64,000 nt of DNA from the NCBI RefSeq assembly GCF_000282895.1, contig NZ_ALBQ01000014.1, positions 62,001 to 126,000 on the forward strand, given 5' to 3'. The position numbers and the translations under genes are program-made. The first letter of the stretch is position 1, and each line of letters opens with the position of its first letter. The notes beneath the pieces are model-generated. The model saw only the letters and a program-made list of their open reading frames with translations. It searched no databases and was not told where the DNA came from. Shown here one piece after another: positions 1-8,278 of this stretch. The stretch comes from Sphingomonas sp. ATCC 31555 (GTDB lineage: Bacteria > Pseudomonadota > Alphaproteobacteria > Sphingomonadales > Sphingomonadaceae).

Positions 1-10
1 CGTCGCTCAT
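1..10 (-). CDS. lptB: LptB, LPS export ABC ATPase (first codons only)
   Basis: Only the first three codons (Met-Ser-Asp) of a minus-strand gene lie in the window. The ATG is complementary to bases 8-10 and is preceded by a good ribosome-binding site (GCAGGAG) about five bases upstream. The gene directly upstream on the same strand is lptA, and lptB normally follows lptA. The identity is therefore inferred from gene order and not from protein sequence. The 116 bases between it and lptA show nothing else I can name. Confidence 0.45.
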
Positions 11-126
11 GACGGCTCCTGCAATGGGATCGCGTTTCACCCCGGCTATCGCGGCTGCTTGGGCGGTTCCTGCATGATAACGCGCGGAAAGGGAAGGGTT
101 CGCACGGGGCGTGGCATCACCCCGGC

Positions 127-690
127 TTATGGGTTGAGCTGATCGGCCGAACTGCGCTTCGGAACAGAGAAGCGGCCGGTCACGCGGCCGCCCTGGCTCT
201 GCGTCGCCGGGGCGCCGGACGAAGCCGAGCCGCCAACTCCCGAACCGTCGATGGTCGCGCGGCCAGTATCAAGGTTGATCGACAGCCGCCCGCCGGAGAC
301 GTTGTTGCCGGCCTGACGCAGCGTCACGCCGCCGATCATCGTGATCACCCGGCGATCGACATCGTATACGGCATAGTTGGAGCGCGCTGTCTGATCCGGC
401 CGCGTCACGGTGACGCCGCCGCCGGCATCGAGACGGGAGGCTTGGGGCGAACCGCTCAACGCGCTGCCGCTATAGGCGACGGTCACGCGCGCCGCGCGCA
501 GCGTCATCTCCGCCTGCCGGATCACCACGTTCCCAGTCAGGATCGCCCGATTCGCGCGGTCGTCGAGCTGGATGTTACGCGCGTCGAAATCGATCGGAGC
601 GTTGGTGTCGTGCCGGGTCTGCGCGGCGGCCGGGACCGCTGCCAGCATCAGCGGCACGGCAAGGACAAGGGCGGAACGACGGTTCATCAT
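127..690 (-). CDS. lptA: LptA, periplasmic LPS bridge protein
   Basis: A 187-residue OstA/LptA-family protein that would form the periplasmic beta-jellyroll bridge carrying lipopolysaccharide from the inner membrane to LptD. It has an Sec signal peptide (two basic residues, a hydrophobic run, and an AAAQ-type cleavage site near residue 24). The OstA domain follows (roughly residues 33-150, starting IDFDARNIQLDD and including GNVVIRQAEMTLRA), and then a low-complexity Ser/Gly/Ala tail. Its start codon overlaps the lptC stop (ATGA), so the two are translationally coupled. A second Met codon directly follows the first and could be the real start. The family call is firm. Confidence 0.9.
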   Translation of the reverse strand: MMNRRSALVLAVPLMLAAVPAAAQTRHDTNAPIDFDARNIQLDDRANRAILTGNVVIRQAEMTLRAARVTVAYSGSALSGSPQASRLDAGGGVTVTRPDQTARSNYAVYDVDRRVITMIGGVTLRQAGNNVSGGRLSINLDTGRATIDGSGVGGSASSGAPATQSQGGRVTGRFSVPKRSSADQLNP

Positions 691-1331
691 GGCCTCTTCG
701 TCTGCTTCGGCACCATTCGCAAGCGGGCATTACCTTCCAGCGATATGACACGCCGGTCCAAATCGGCGGTCAGCCGGTTCGCACTGAACGTGCCGGTGGG
801 CGTATTGCCGGTGACAGCCCCGCCGCTCGCAAGCTTGCGCGTCTTCAGGTCGACCGTCGCGTCGTTGGTGTTAAGGGTATAGCCGTCGCTGGTCTGGAAA
901 CGGATCGGTCCGTCGATCGCCACCTGGTCGCTGTTCAAATTGTACCGGCCGTGATTCGCCACCAGCGTCGCCGGGCCTTCGGGCAATTGCAGCCGCGCGC
1001 TCAGATCCTGCAGCTGCACCACTGGTTCGGCAGAGCTTTTCTGCACCGCGGATCCGGCATGGAGTTCGAATTGCCGGCCCTTGGTATCTTCACCGCGATA
1101 ATCGGCAGAATCGATCCGCAGCCGCTCGGGCGACATCGCCACCTTGTTCTTGTCCAACACGAAGCTGACGTCACCGCCCATGAACAGCGGCGCGGTGACG
1201 AGGAAGGCGAACAGCGCTCCAATGCCGATCGGTAGCACCACCAGCGCGGTGCGCACGGCGCGATCATGGCTGCTCCCGGGATGGGCCCAGGAACGGCTCT
1301 GTGATCGCAACCGGTTGGCGAGTTCGGACAT
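687..1331 (-). CDS. lptC: LptC, inner-membrane LPS transport protein
   Basis: A 214-residue LptC-family protein: a single N-terminal membrane anchor (about residues 28-50, ALVVLPIGIGALFAFLV) followed by a periplasmic domain with OstA-like repeats (QLPEGPATLVANHGRYNL, FQTSDGYTLNT). LptC docks LPS from the LptB2FG transporter onto LptA. I chose the start at 1331 (MSELANRL), because the longer open frame runs back over the preceding gene end and does not look like protein. The gene lies 46 bases downstream of the RNase D gene on the same strand and overlaps lptA by four bases. Confidence 0.88.
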   Translation of the reverse strand: MSELANRLRSQSRSWAHPGSSHDRAVRTALVVLPIGIGALFAFLVTAPLFMGGDVSFVLDKNKVAMSPERLRIDSADYRGEDTKGRQFELHAGSAVQKSSAEPVVQLQDLSARLQLPEGPATLVANHGRYNLNSDQVAIDGPIRFQTSDGYTLNTNDATVDLKTRKLASGGAVTGNTPTGTFSANRLTADLDRRVISLEGNARLRMVPKQTKRP

Positions 1332-1377
1332 GGCAGCCTTTTTGGGTTGCCGATCGACGATCGGCAACCTCGACGGA

Positions 1378-1998
1378 TCAGATATGCGCGAAGATATCGG
1401 TGTCGGGCCAGCCGGCCAGATCGAGTTCCGCACGCCAGGGGAGAAAATCGAAACAGGCCTGGGCAAGTTCCGTCCGCCCTTCGCGTTCCAGCCGGCGATC
1501 CAGTTCCACCTTCATCGCGTGCAAATACCGCACGTCGGACGCGGCATAGTCGCGCTGCGCGTCGGAGATGTCAGGGCCGCCCCAGTCGGAAGATTGCTGC
1601 TGCTTCGAAATCTCTGCGCCCACCAGCTCGCGCGCCAGATCCTTCAGACCGTGGCGATCGGTGTAGGTGCGCACCAGTCGCGACGCGGTCTTGGTGCAGT
1701 AAACCGGGCCAGCGGTCACGCCGAGATAGAAGCGAATCGCCGCAAGATCGAATCTGGCATAGTGATAGAGCTTCAGCCGCTCCGGATCGGCGAGCACCAT
1801 CCGCAGATTGGGCGCCGCATAATTGGAGCGCGGCCCGAAGCGGACGAGATGCTCGTCGCCAGATCCATCCGACAGCTGAACCAGGCACAGCCGGTCGCGC
1901 GGGGTGATCAGACCCATCGTCTCGGTGTCGACCGCGATCGCCACGCCGGGGGCGAACACGTCTTCGGGCAGGTCTTCTTCGTGAAAATGTACAGCCAT
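1378..1998 (-). CDS. rnd: Ribonuclease D (short form)
   Basis: A 206-residue 3'-5' exoribonuclease of the DEDD superfamily. ExoI is visible as DTE at residues 24-26, ExoII at YHYARFDLAAI, and ExoIII as YAASDVRYL (Y-x3-D type). E. coli RNase D is about 375 residues long with C-terminal HRDC domains. Those are missing here, as is common for the short alphaproteobacterial version located beside lptC. It should trim the 3' ends of tRNA and other stable RNA precursors. It is the first gene of the minus-strand run into lptC-lptA-lptB. Confidence 0.88.
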   Translation of the reverse strand: MAVHFHEEDLPEDVFAPGVAIAVDTETMGLITPRDRLCLVQLSDGSGDEHLVRFGPRSNYAAPNLRMVLADPERLKLYHYARFDLAAIRFYLGVTAGPVYCTKTASRLVRTYTDRHGLKDLARELVGAEISKQQQSSDWGGPDISDAQRDYAASDVRYLHAMKVELDRRLEREGRTELAQACFDFLPWRAELDLAGWPDTDIFAHI

Positions 1999-2357
1999 CG
2001 TGCCCGCGTAAACAGGTTGGTCGCGCAGCTCAATGCTTTGCAGAGCAACGCTCCGCGCGCAGAGCCGATTGCACCCGCCATCTGCTCGGTTTGCCGCACA
2101 AGCGGAGCGCTTCGGCGGCAGGCCGAGCCGCCCCCCACGCGGCTCCGCTCACGCAAAAGGCGTGTTCACTCCGTGACTTTCGAGACACTTTCCTGCCGCA
2201 ATCGAGGCGCGGGCGCGAAATTCGTTCGCGCACCCTGTTTTTTTGGGTTATGAAGGCTGTCGGTGGCGCTGCGTTAGTGCCGTAAGACCTGCGTTTTTCG
2301 TCCGGCGCTCAGGTTTTGATTGGTTGGTTCAGGGCGAACCGGGAAGACGAACAGGGC
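1999..2357. other. Divergent intergenic region and long leader of the cold-shock gene
   Basis: This 359-base stretch separates the minus-strand rnd gene from the plus-strand cold-shock gene, and I see no credible coding sequence in it. It holds a hairpin (GCGCGAA at 2213-2219 paired with TTCGCGC at 2225-2231), followed six bases later by a run of seven T at 2238-2244. About 110 bases of leader then precede the cold-shock start. Long structured leaders are typical of cold-shock mRNAs. The hairpin plus T run could be a leader attenuator, but that is inference. Confidence 0.4.
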
Positions 2358-3146
2358 ATGAGTTTCGATAGAGGACGTCGCGGAGAGCGCGGTGGGCGCG
2401 GCAGGGACAAGCGCGATAGTTTCGGCGACGATAACTTCGGCGGCGGCGGCTTCGGCGGCGGTTTCGAAGATCGTGGTGGATTCGGCGGCGGTAACCGCGG
2501 CGGCTTTGGCGGCGGCGGCGGGTATGGCGGCGGCGGAGGCGGCGGCTTCCGTAGCGGTGGCGGCTTCGGTGGTGGCGGCGGCGGTGGCTTCGGCGGCGGT
2601 CGGGGCGGCGGCGGCGGCATGCCCCCCCAGGTTGTCGGCGAAGCGACTGGCGTCGTAAAGTTCTTCAACGCACAGAAGGGCTTCGGCTTCATCGTTCGTG
2701 ATGACGGCGGCGAAGATGTGTTCGTGCACATCTCCGCGGTCGAACAGGCCGGCCTGACCGCGCTCGCCGAAGGTCAGCCGCTCGGCTTCACGCTGGTCGA
2801 TCGCGGCGGCCGCATCTCGGCTACCGGCATCAAGATTGATGGCGAGCCGATGGCGGTTACCGAACGCGCTCCGCGCGACGAAGCTGGCGGCCGCGACGCG
2901 CCGCGCGGTGGTCCGCAGCGCCAGCTGACTGGCGAGAAGGCGACCGGTACGGTCAAGTTTTTCAACGCGATGAAGGGCTTCGGCTTTATTCAGCGCGACG
3001 ACGGCCAGCCCGATGCATTCGTTCACATTTCGGCGGTCGAGCGTGCCGGCATGCCGACGCTCAACGAAGGCGACCGGCTAGAATTCGAGTTGGAGGTCGA
3101 TCGTCGCGGTAAGTACGCCGCGGTGAACCTCTCGCCGCAGCAGTAA
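2358..3146 (+). CDS. Two-domain cold-shock protein with Gly-rich N-terminus
   Basis: A 262-residue nucleic-acid-binding protein. Residues 1-88 are a low-complexity Gly/Arg/Phe-rich region (GGFGGG and RGG-like repeats). Cold-shock domains follow at about residues 96-160 and 195-262, each with RNP1 (KGFGFI) and RNP2 (VFVHIS or AFVHIS). The start is at 2358 (MSFDRG), because the upstream in-frame extension lies in the leader. Tandem cold-shock domains are usual in alphaproteobacteria at about 150-200 residues, so the long disordered RGG-type extension is the odd part. It probably acts as an RNA chaperone, single-stranded-RNA binder or transcript antiterminator. A strong terminator follows at 3170. 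Confidence 0.88.
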   Translation: MSFDRGRRGERGGRGRDKRDSFGDDNFGGGGFGGGFEDRGGFGGGNRGGFGGGGGYGGGGGGGFRSGGGFGGGGGGGFGGGRGGGGGMPPQVVGEATGVVKFFNAQKGFGFIVRDDGGEDVFVHISAVEQAGLTALAEGQPLGFTLVDRGGRISATGIKIDGEPMAVTERAPRDEAGGRDAPRGGPQRQLTGEKATGTVKFFNAMKGFGFIQRDDGQPDAFVHISAVERAGMPTLNEGDRLEFELEVDRRGKYAAVNLSPQQ

Positions 3147-3169
3147 CCCGCACGGGATACGAAAACGAA

Positions 3170-3205
3170 GGGGCCGGGCGGCAACGCCCGGCCCCTTTTT
3201 CTTTT
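3170..3205 (+). terminator. Intrinsic terminator of the cold-shock gene
   Basis: An 11-base perfect stem (GGGGCCGGGCG at 3170-3180 with CGCCCGGCCCC at 3185-3195) closes a GCAA tetraloop and is followed by TTTTTCTTTT. It lies 24 bases after the cold-shock stop codon and abuts the expected end of the convergent LuxR/DUF4019 gene. Confidence 0.92.
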
Positions 3206-3993
3206 ACTGGATGAGATACCCCACCACGCGCCAGCCGGTGCCTTCCCGCGCCAGAATGACCGTTTCGGTCGCGCCAGAGCGCTGCGCGAAGTCGGTCTGG
3301 ATTCAGCACCTCATAGTCGCCATCGGGCGCCCCAAGCAGCGTCTTGGTCTTGGTCGCCGACTGAAAACTGCGCAAGGAGACGGCGCCCAGCGGCCCCCGC
3401 ACCGGCTTGACCATGCCCGCCCAGCGGTCGCTGGTAACCTGGGTGCGGAACATCGCTCCCGCGCTTTGCCAGCTCGCCTCCCACTTCGCCTGGTCGGTGA
3501 GGGCAAGCCATTGCCGGGCGGCCTCCAGCCCCTCGGCGTGAACGGCGCTCGCCGCGGGCGACGGCATGGGCGTCTGTGCAGACGGCGTGGCAGGGGTGTG
3601 CAGCGCGACAGCTGCGATGGCAGCGATAACCAGGGACATGATCAGCATTCCTCCACTGAGCCAGGCGAGCCGGTGCACCCCATGGTGCCGGCGCTGACTC
3701 GAACCGGAAGAAGCCATGGCTGGTGCCTCCCCCGACACCCTGATTGGCATGTCCCTCAATTTTTCGGGAGCGTTTTCCTCGCGCTCGGCAAGCCAGCGCG
3801 CAGCCTCGCGACTGCTAGAAACGCCCAACTTGCGTCGCGCATCTCGCAGCCGTTCGTTGACTGTGTGCACCGACAGATCGAGCATGCGCGCGATCGACTT
3901 CGCATCATGCCCCGCCAGCAACAGCCGCAGCGTCGCTTTCTCGCGCTCCGTCAGCGATGCCCCGCTGCCCTGCGCTGGTTCCCCCATAGCCAT
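3204..3993 (-). pseudogene. LuxR-type HTH / membrane anchor / DUF4019 regulator, frameshifted
   Basis: Residues 14-70 form a LuxR/GerE helix-turn-helix (LTEREKATLRLLLAGHDAKS, then SVHTVNERLRDARRKL), residues about 108-131 are one transmembrane helix, and from residue 157 there is a DUF4019 domain. This is the layout of a membrane-tethered one-component regulator. In the original frame homology stops after YEVL (residue 230, near base 3302). The remaining DUF4019 end (TDFAQRSGATETVILAREG, then WRVVGYLIQ and a stop at 3204) is found in another frame. The frame is therefore broken near 3300-3306 by an indel equivalent to +1 or -2. Unrepaired, the frame reads on through the terminator and into the antisense of the cold-shock gene, stopping at 3061. 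It could be a real lesion or a sequencing error. Confidence 0.8.
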
Positions 3994-4059
3994 GCCCGCT
4001 TGTACGAAACTGTGGTTGGGGGTGCTATGCTTGGGAGTGGGAGACTAGAAATTTGTCTT

Positions 4060-5637
4060 TTAGGTCGTCAACCGCCGCAGGGCGGCGATGGTGTCGGCCT
4101 CCTCCACCGGCTTGTCGATGCGAATCCGGCTGATTCGCGGAAAGCGCATCGCCAGACCCGACTTGTGCCGCTTCGATTCGTGGATCGAATCGAACGCGAC
4201 CTCGAGCACCAGCGACTTGTCGGTCTCACGGACCGGCCCGAAGCGGTTCACGGTATGGGTGCGTACATGGCGATCGAGCCATTTCAGCTCCTCGTCGGTG
4301 AAACCGAAATAGGCCTTGCCCACCGGCAACAGCTCGCCCGCGTCCGTCCAAGCGCCGAAGGTGAAATCCGAATAGAAGCTGCTGCGCTTGCCGGAGCCGC
4401 GCTGCGCATACATCAGCACACAATCGGCGACGAGCGGATCGCGCTTCCATTTGTACCACAGGCCAACGCGCCGACCGGCGATATAGGGCGAATCGCGCCG
4501 CTTCAGCATCACGCCTTCGATCGCCGCATCGCGCGCGCCGGCGCGGATTTCCTCCAGCGCTGCGAAATCTTCGGCCTGGATCACCGCGGAAAGATCGAAC
4601 CGATCAGGATCAAGCCGCGGCACGAACGCTTCGAGCCGAGCCCGCCGATCGCGCCAGCCGAGCGCCCGCACATCCTCGCCGCCGTCGAACAGGATGTCGT
4701 AGAGGCGGACAAAGGCAGGATAGTCCGCCAGCGTCTTCGCCGAAACCAGCTTGCGCCCCAGCCGCTGCTGCAGCGCGTTGAAGCTGCCGGCCTCGCCGCC
4801 CTGCGCCTCGCCGCGGACCAGCAGCTCACCGTCGAGCACGCCCGGGGTGACGAAGGCGGCTGCGACCTCGGGGAAGCTGCGGGTGATGTCGTCCCCGGCC
4901 CGGCTGTAGAGCCGCGTCTCGCCGCCGGCATGGACGAGCTGGACGCGGATGCCGTCCCATTTCCACTCGGCGGCATAGTCCGCCAGGTCGACCTGCGTTT
5001 CCTCCAGCGGATGGGCGAGCATGAACGGCCGGAACACCGGCACATCCTCGGCGCGCGGCTGATCGGCGCGGCCCTCGGCCCAATCGAACAGCCGATCATA
5101 GGGCGGGTGCAGCCCGTGCCAGACCTCTTCCACGGCATCGACGTCGAGCCCGAACGCCTGCGCCAGCGCGGTCTTGGCGAGTCGGGCGGAGATGCCGACT
5201 CGCAGCGCGCCGGTCGCCAGCTTGAGCAGCGCATAGCGCTCGTCCGCCTCAAGTCGATCGAGCATCGCCGCCAGCACCCCGGGCGCGTCCGAGCGCGAAA
5301 GACCGCCCAGCGTCGCCACCACCTGCGACAGCGTCAGTGGGCCGCTTTCCGGCGGCGGCACCTTCGGCTCGGGCCAGAGCAACGCGATCGTCTCCGCCGA
5401 ATCGCCGACAAAGTCGCGACTCATGCCGTACAGTACCGGATCAACGCGCGCCTCGATCATCGCGCGCAGCAGCGCCGGCTTCACTGCAGGCAGATCGAGC
5501 GCGCCGGTCAGCGCCGCCATCGCCCATCCGCGATCGGGATCGGGAGTCGCGCGGAGATAGTCGCCGATCAGGCGAAGCTTGGCGTTGCGCGAACGGGTGT
5601 AGATCAGCCGGTCGAGCAGGTCGGCAAAAGCGCGCAT
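4060..5637 (-). CDS. ATP-dependent DNA ligase
   Basis: A 525-residue ATP-dependent ligase. An N-terminal DNA-binding domain (about 1-200) is followed by the nucleotidyltransferase domain, with the adenylated lysine at K226 in WKWDGI. Then come DGELLV (about 269), EGVMLKRRDSPY and the motif-V-like WYKWKRD. A C-terminal OB-fold covers roughly 420-525. It seals nicks in repair alongside the NAD-dependent LigA. The sequence matches the ligase of the alphaproteobacterial ligase/exonuclease/Lhr-helicase repair group. None of those partners is adjacent here: its neighbours are a racemase gene and the LuxR/DUF4019 gene. Confidence 0.9.
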   Translation of the reverse strand: MRAFADLLDRLIYTRSRNAKLRLIGDYLRATPDPDRGWAMAALTGALDLPAVKPALLRAMIEARVDPVLYGMSRDFVGDSAETIALLWPEPKVPPPESGPLTLSQVVATLGGLSRSDAPGVLAAMLDRLEADERYALLKLATGALRVGISARLAKTALAQAFGLDVDAVEEVWHGLHPPYDRLFDWAEGRADQPRAEDVPVFRPFMLAHPLEETQVDLADYAAEWKWDGIRVQLVHAGGETRLYSRAGDDITRSFPEVAAAFVTPGVLDGELLVRGEAQGGEAGSFNALQQRLGRKLVSAKTLADYPAFVRLYDILFDGGEDVRALGWRDRRARLEAFVPRLDPDRFDLSAVIQAEDFAALEEIRAGARDAAIEGVMLKRRDSPYIAGRRVGLWYKWKRDPLVADCVLMYAQRGSGKRSSFYSDFTFGAWTDAGELLPVGKAYFGFTDEELKWLDRHVRTHTVNRFGPVRETDKSLVLEVAFDSIHESKRHKSGLAMRFPRISRIRIDKPVEEADTIAALRRLTT

Positions 5638-5670
5638 GGCCAGATAGATGGGGGCAGAATGCGCGCGGCG

Positions 5671-6396
5671 CTAGCGCCGGATGTCGCCGGGCACAGCCCC
5701 GCGTTCGGCCAATGCCCATTCCACCGCGGCGGCGGCGTGAATCGCGGCCGTGTCGAACACCGGCACCGGGCTGTCTTCGGGCCCGACCAGCAGCATGATC
5801 TCGGTGCATCCCAGGATCACCGCCTCGGCCCCTGCCGCCACCAGCCGGCGGATGATGGCGCGATAGGCCTCGCGCGACGCCGGTAGGACCTGGCTCGCGA
5901 CCAGTTCCTCATAGATGATCCGGTGCACGATGCGGCGATCCGGCTCGTCGGGAAAGATCACCCGCAATCCGTGCATGTCGGTCAGGCGATCCTTGTAGAA
6001 GGATTGCTCCATGGTGAAGGCGGTGCCCAGCAGGCCGACCGTGCCGATGCCGGCAGCCTGGATGCGTCGGGCGGTGGGATCGGCGATGTGCAGCAGCGGA
6101 ATCGAGACCGACGCCGTCACCGCATCGGCGAGCCGGTGCATGGTATTGGTGCAGATCAGCAGCGCTTCGGCACCCGCCGCCTCCAGTCGTTGCGCCGCAT
6201 CGACCAGCCGTTCCGACAGGCCATCCCAGTCGCCACGATGCTGCAGTGCCTCAATCTCGGCAAAGTCGAACGACCAGAGCAGGCAGCGCGCCGAGGCGGT
6301 GGGGCCGCATCGCGCCCGCACCCCTTCGTTGAGCAGGCGATAATAGGCTGCCGAGCTTTCCCAGCTCATCCCGCCAATCAGTCCGATCATCCGCAT
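5671..6396 (-). CDS. Aspartate/glutamate racemase family protein
   Basis: A 241-residue member of the Asp/Glu/hydantoin racemase superfamily, YgeA/RacX-like. It starts with the MIGLIGGMSWESSAAYY signature and has the two catalytic cysteines in LLICTNTMH (C82) and VILGCTEI (C197). These enzymes interconvert L- and D-amino acids by a two-base mechanism without cofactor. I use the start at 6396 (MRMIGLIGG); Met 3 is equally possible, and the longer upstream frame lacks family similarity. The gene is divergent from the phosphoesterase at 6491. The exact substrate cannot be told from sequence. Confidence 0.85.
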   Translation of the reverse strand: MRMIGLIGGMSWESSAAYYRLLNEGVRARCGPTASARCLLWSFDFAEIEALQHRGDWDGLSERLVDAAQRLEAAGAEALLICTNTMHRLADAVTASVSIPLLHIADPTARRIQAAGIGTVGLLGTAFTMEQSFYKDRLTDMHGLRVIFPDEPDRRIVHRIIYEELVASQVLPASREAYRAIIRRLVAAGAEAVILGCTEIMLLVGPEDSPVPVFDTAAIHAAAAVEWALAERGAVPGDIRR

Positions 6397-6490
6397 GGCG
6401 ACATGGTGGCACGGGCAGGCGAGGACATCCATGCCCCGATTCGCGCCCGGCAAGGCTTCGAAAGTTCGCATCGATGCCCTAGGAGGCCGG

Positions 6491-7342
6491 ATGATGAAGC
6501 GCCTCTTCCTCTTGCTGGCAGCCGTTGCGATCGGCATCCTCGCCCTTGGCTATCACACCGCCACGCGCGATCCGGTCGTGCGCCGGCTCAACGTGCATAT
6601 GCGGGACTGGCCTGCCGGGGCTCCACCGATGCGGGTGGTGCTGCTCAGCGATCTGCACGTCGCCGGACCGGATACCCCGCCCGCCCGGCTCGCCCGGATC
6701 GTGGCGCAGGTAAATGCGCTTCGCCCCGATCTCGTGCTGATCGCCGGCGATATCGAACAGGAGCGGACGATCTCCACCCGCGTCTACGATGCGGCGGAAG
6801 CCGCGGCACCGCTGGCCGGGCTGAAGGCGCGCTACGGCACGGTCGCAGTGCTCGGCAATCACGATTATTCGATCGCCGGGAAGACCGATCTTCCGCCCAG
6901 GCTTGTCGCCAACGGCCTCACCGTGCTGCGCAACACGGCCGTGCGGCGGGGAGCGTTGACGATCGCCGGGGCGGACGACCTCTACCACGGCAAGTTTCGC
7001 GCCGATCGCCTCGATCGCGCGGCACGAAAGCTCGACGGCCCGACGATCGTGCTGAGCCATACGCCCGATGTCGCGCCGATGCTGCCAGCCCGCTTCCCGC
7101 TGGTGTTCGCGGGGCACACCCATTGCGGCCAGATCTCGCTGCCGCTGATCGGCCCACCCAAGACAGCGTCGCGCTATGGCCGCCGCTATACCTGCGGGCT
7201 GATCCGCGAGCCCGGCCGTGACGTGCTCGTCACCGCGGGAATCGGTACCAGCGGCGTGCCGCTGCGGATCGGCGCGGTGCCCGATCTGTGGCTGGTCACC
7301 CTGGACGGCGCGGCCGACGGACGATTCGCAAAGCTGCCTTAA
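6491..7342 (+). CDS. Membrane-anchored metallophosphoesterase
   Basis: A 283-residue calcineurin-type phosphoesterase like YkuE/YaeI. An N-terminal hydrophobic anchor (residues 4-20) precedes the metal-binding motifs LSDLHVAG, IAGDIEQE, LGNHDYS, LSHTPD and FAGHTHCGQ, which together supply the dinuclear metal ligands. Homologues hydrolyse phosphodiesters, including lipid-linked ones, at the outer face of the membrane. The start at 6491 is set by a perfect AGGAGG at 6481-6486. The gene is complete, and the substrate is unknown. Confidence 0.87.
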   Translation: MMKRLFLLLAAVAIGILALGYHTATRDPVVRRLNVHMRDWPAGAPPMRVVLLSDLHVAGPDTPPARLARIVAQVNALRPDLVLIAGDIEQERTISTRVYDAAEAAAPLAGLKARYGTVAVLGNHDYSIAGKTDLPPRLVANGLTVLRNTAVRRGALTIAGADDLYHGKFRADRLDRAARKLDGPTIVLSHTPDVAPMLPARFPLVFAGHTHCGQISLPLIGPPKTASRYGRRYTCGLIREPGRDVLVTAGIGTSGVPLRIGAVPDLWLVTLDGAADGRFAKLP

Positions 7343-7402
7343 TTGCCGCCTAGCCTCCCCCCACCGGGTGCGCACCGCGCCCGTTCAGGGAGAGCCTTTC
7401 CG

Positions 7403-7735
7403 ATGAAGCTTCTTGTCGCATGTGCGCTTGCCACGGCCGTATCCAGCCCCGCGGCGATGGCGCAGCAGACTCCGCCGGCTGCAGCCCCGGCTCCGGCGCA
7501 GGCCGCGACTCCGGCAAGCGCCGCCAAGTTCAGCCTCGATACCCCGATCGAGCAGCTGATCGCCGATCCCAAGGCGAAGGCGGTACTCGACGCCGATCTG
7601 CCGGGCGTCTCCACCCACCCCGCGCTCGACCAGTTCAAGACGATGAGCCTGCGTGCGGTGCAGCCCTTTTCGAACGGCGCACTGACCGACGAGATGCTGG
7701 CGAAGGTGGAAAAGGATCTCGCCGCGATCCAGTGA
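7403..7735 (+). CDS. Small secreted protein of unknown function
   Basis: A 110-residue protein with a clear signal peptide (MKLLVACALATAVSSPAAMA, cleavage near residue 20), then an Ala/Pro/Gln linker and a compact domain (FSLDTPIEQLIADPKAKAVL, PGVSTHPALDQF, TDEMLAKVEKDLAAI). The domain looks like a short helical module. I recognise the type from sphingomonads, but no function is known to me. The start at 7403 follows a GGGAGAG ribosome-binding site. It sits 60 bases after the phosphoesterase and may be co-transcribed. Confidence 0.75.
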   Translation: MKLLVACALATAVSSPAAMAQQTPPAAAPAPAQAATPASAAKFSLDTPIEQLIADPKAKAVLDADLPGVSTHPALDQFKTMSLRAVQPFSNGALTDEMLAKVEKDLAAIQ

Positions 7736-7745
7736 CGCGGCGAAG

Positions 7746-7774
7746 GGCCGGCGCGCGCCCCGCGCACGCCGGCC
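7746..7774. terminator. Convergent-gene hairpin
   Basis: GGCCGGCG (7746-7753) pairs with CGCCGGCC (7767-7774) in the 48-base gap between two convergent genes. There is no T run, so it may act as a weak bidirectional terminator or RNA-end stabiliser. Confidence 0.4.
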
Positions 7775-7783
7775 GGTTCCCGC

Positions 7784-8278
7784 TCAGCCCTTGCGGCTGG
7801 CCTCGAACAAGAACCAGGCGCGCTCTTCGGCCTGGTCGGTCCATTCGTCGACGATACCGCTGGTGGCATTATCCTTGGCAGCTTCCGCCGCATCCTTCAC
7901 CGCGCGGAAGCTCTCGACGAGCTTGAGATTGTCGTCGCGCAGCTCGGCAAGCATATCGCCCGGCGCCACGAAATCTGCGTCATTGTCCGAAATCGTCTGC
8001 CGGCGCGCAATGTCGCCGATCGACCGCAGCGTGGTGTTGCCGGTCTTGCGCACGCGCTCGGCGATCGCGTCGGTCACGCCCAGGATCTGCGTCGCCTGAT
8101 CGTCGAGCAGCAGGTGGTAATCGCGGAAGTGCGGGCCCGAGACGTGCCAGTGGAAGTTCTTGGTCTTCAAATACAGCGTGAAGCAATCGGCCAGCGCGCT
8201 ATTCAGCGCTTCCGCCACACTCTTGGTGTCGTTGCGGTTGAGGTCGGTCGGCGTCGCGAGGGCGGGATTTTCAGCCAT
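7784..8278 (-). CDS. dps: Dps, DNA-binding ferritin-like protein
   Basis: A 164-residue Dps-family protein with the ferroxidase signature KNFHWHVSGPHFRDYHLLLD and later acidic residues. It should form a 12-subunit shell that oxidises Fe(II) with peroxide and shields DNA in stress or stationary phase. The start at 8278 (MAENPALATPTDL) has a strong GGAGG 8 bases upstream. The longer upstream frame (to 8374) is in the promoter region. The N-terminal tail is short and poorly basic, so DNA binding is not assured. Confidence 0.92.
   Translation of the reverse strand: MAENPALATPTDLNRNDTKSVAEALNSALADCFTLYLKTKNFHWHVSGPHFRDYHLLLDDQATQILGVTDAIAERVRKTGNTTLRSIGDIARRQTISDNDADFVAPGDMLAELRDDNLKLVESFRAVKDAAEAAKDNATSGIVDEWTDQAEERAWFLFEASRKG

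Noticed and set aside
2430-2620. Short GGC-rich tandem repeats that could look like a CRISPR or minisatellite
   Set aside because: They are the codons for the Gly-rich tail of the cold-shock protein, with irregular unit length and no spacers.
3211-5886. A plus-strand open frame of 891 codons
   Set aside because: It is antisense to the ligase and racemase genes, which have full catalytic motifs. Its own translation is rich in Arg/His/Gln with no domain, typical of a GC-rich shadow frame.
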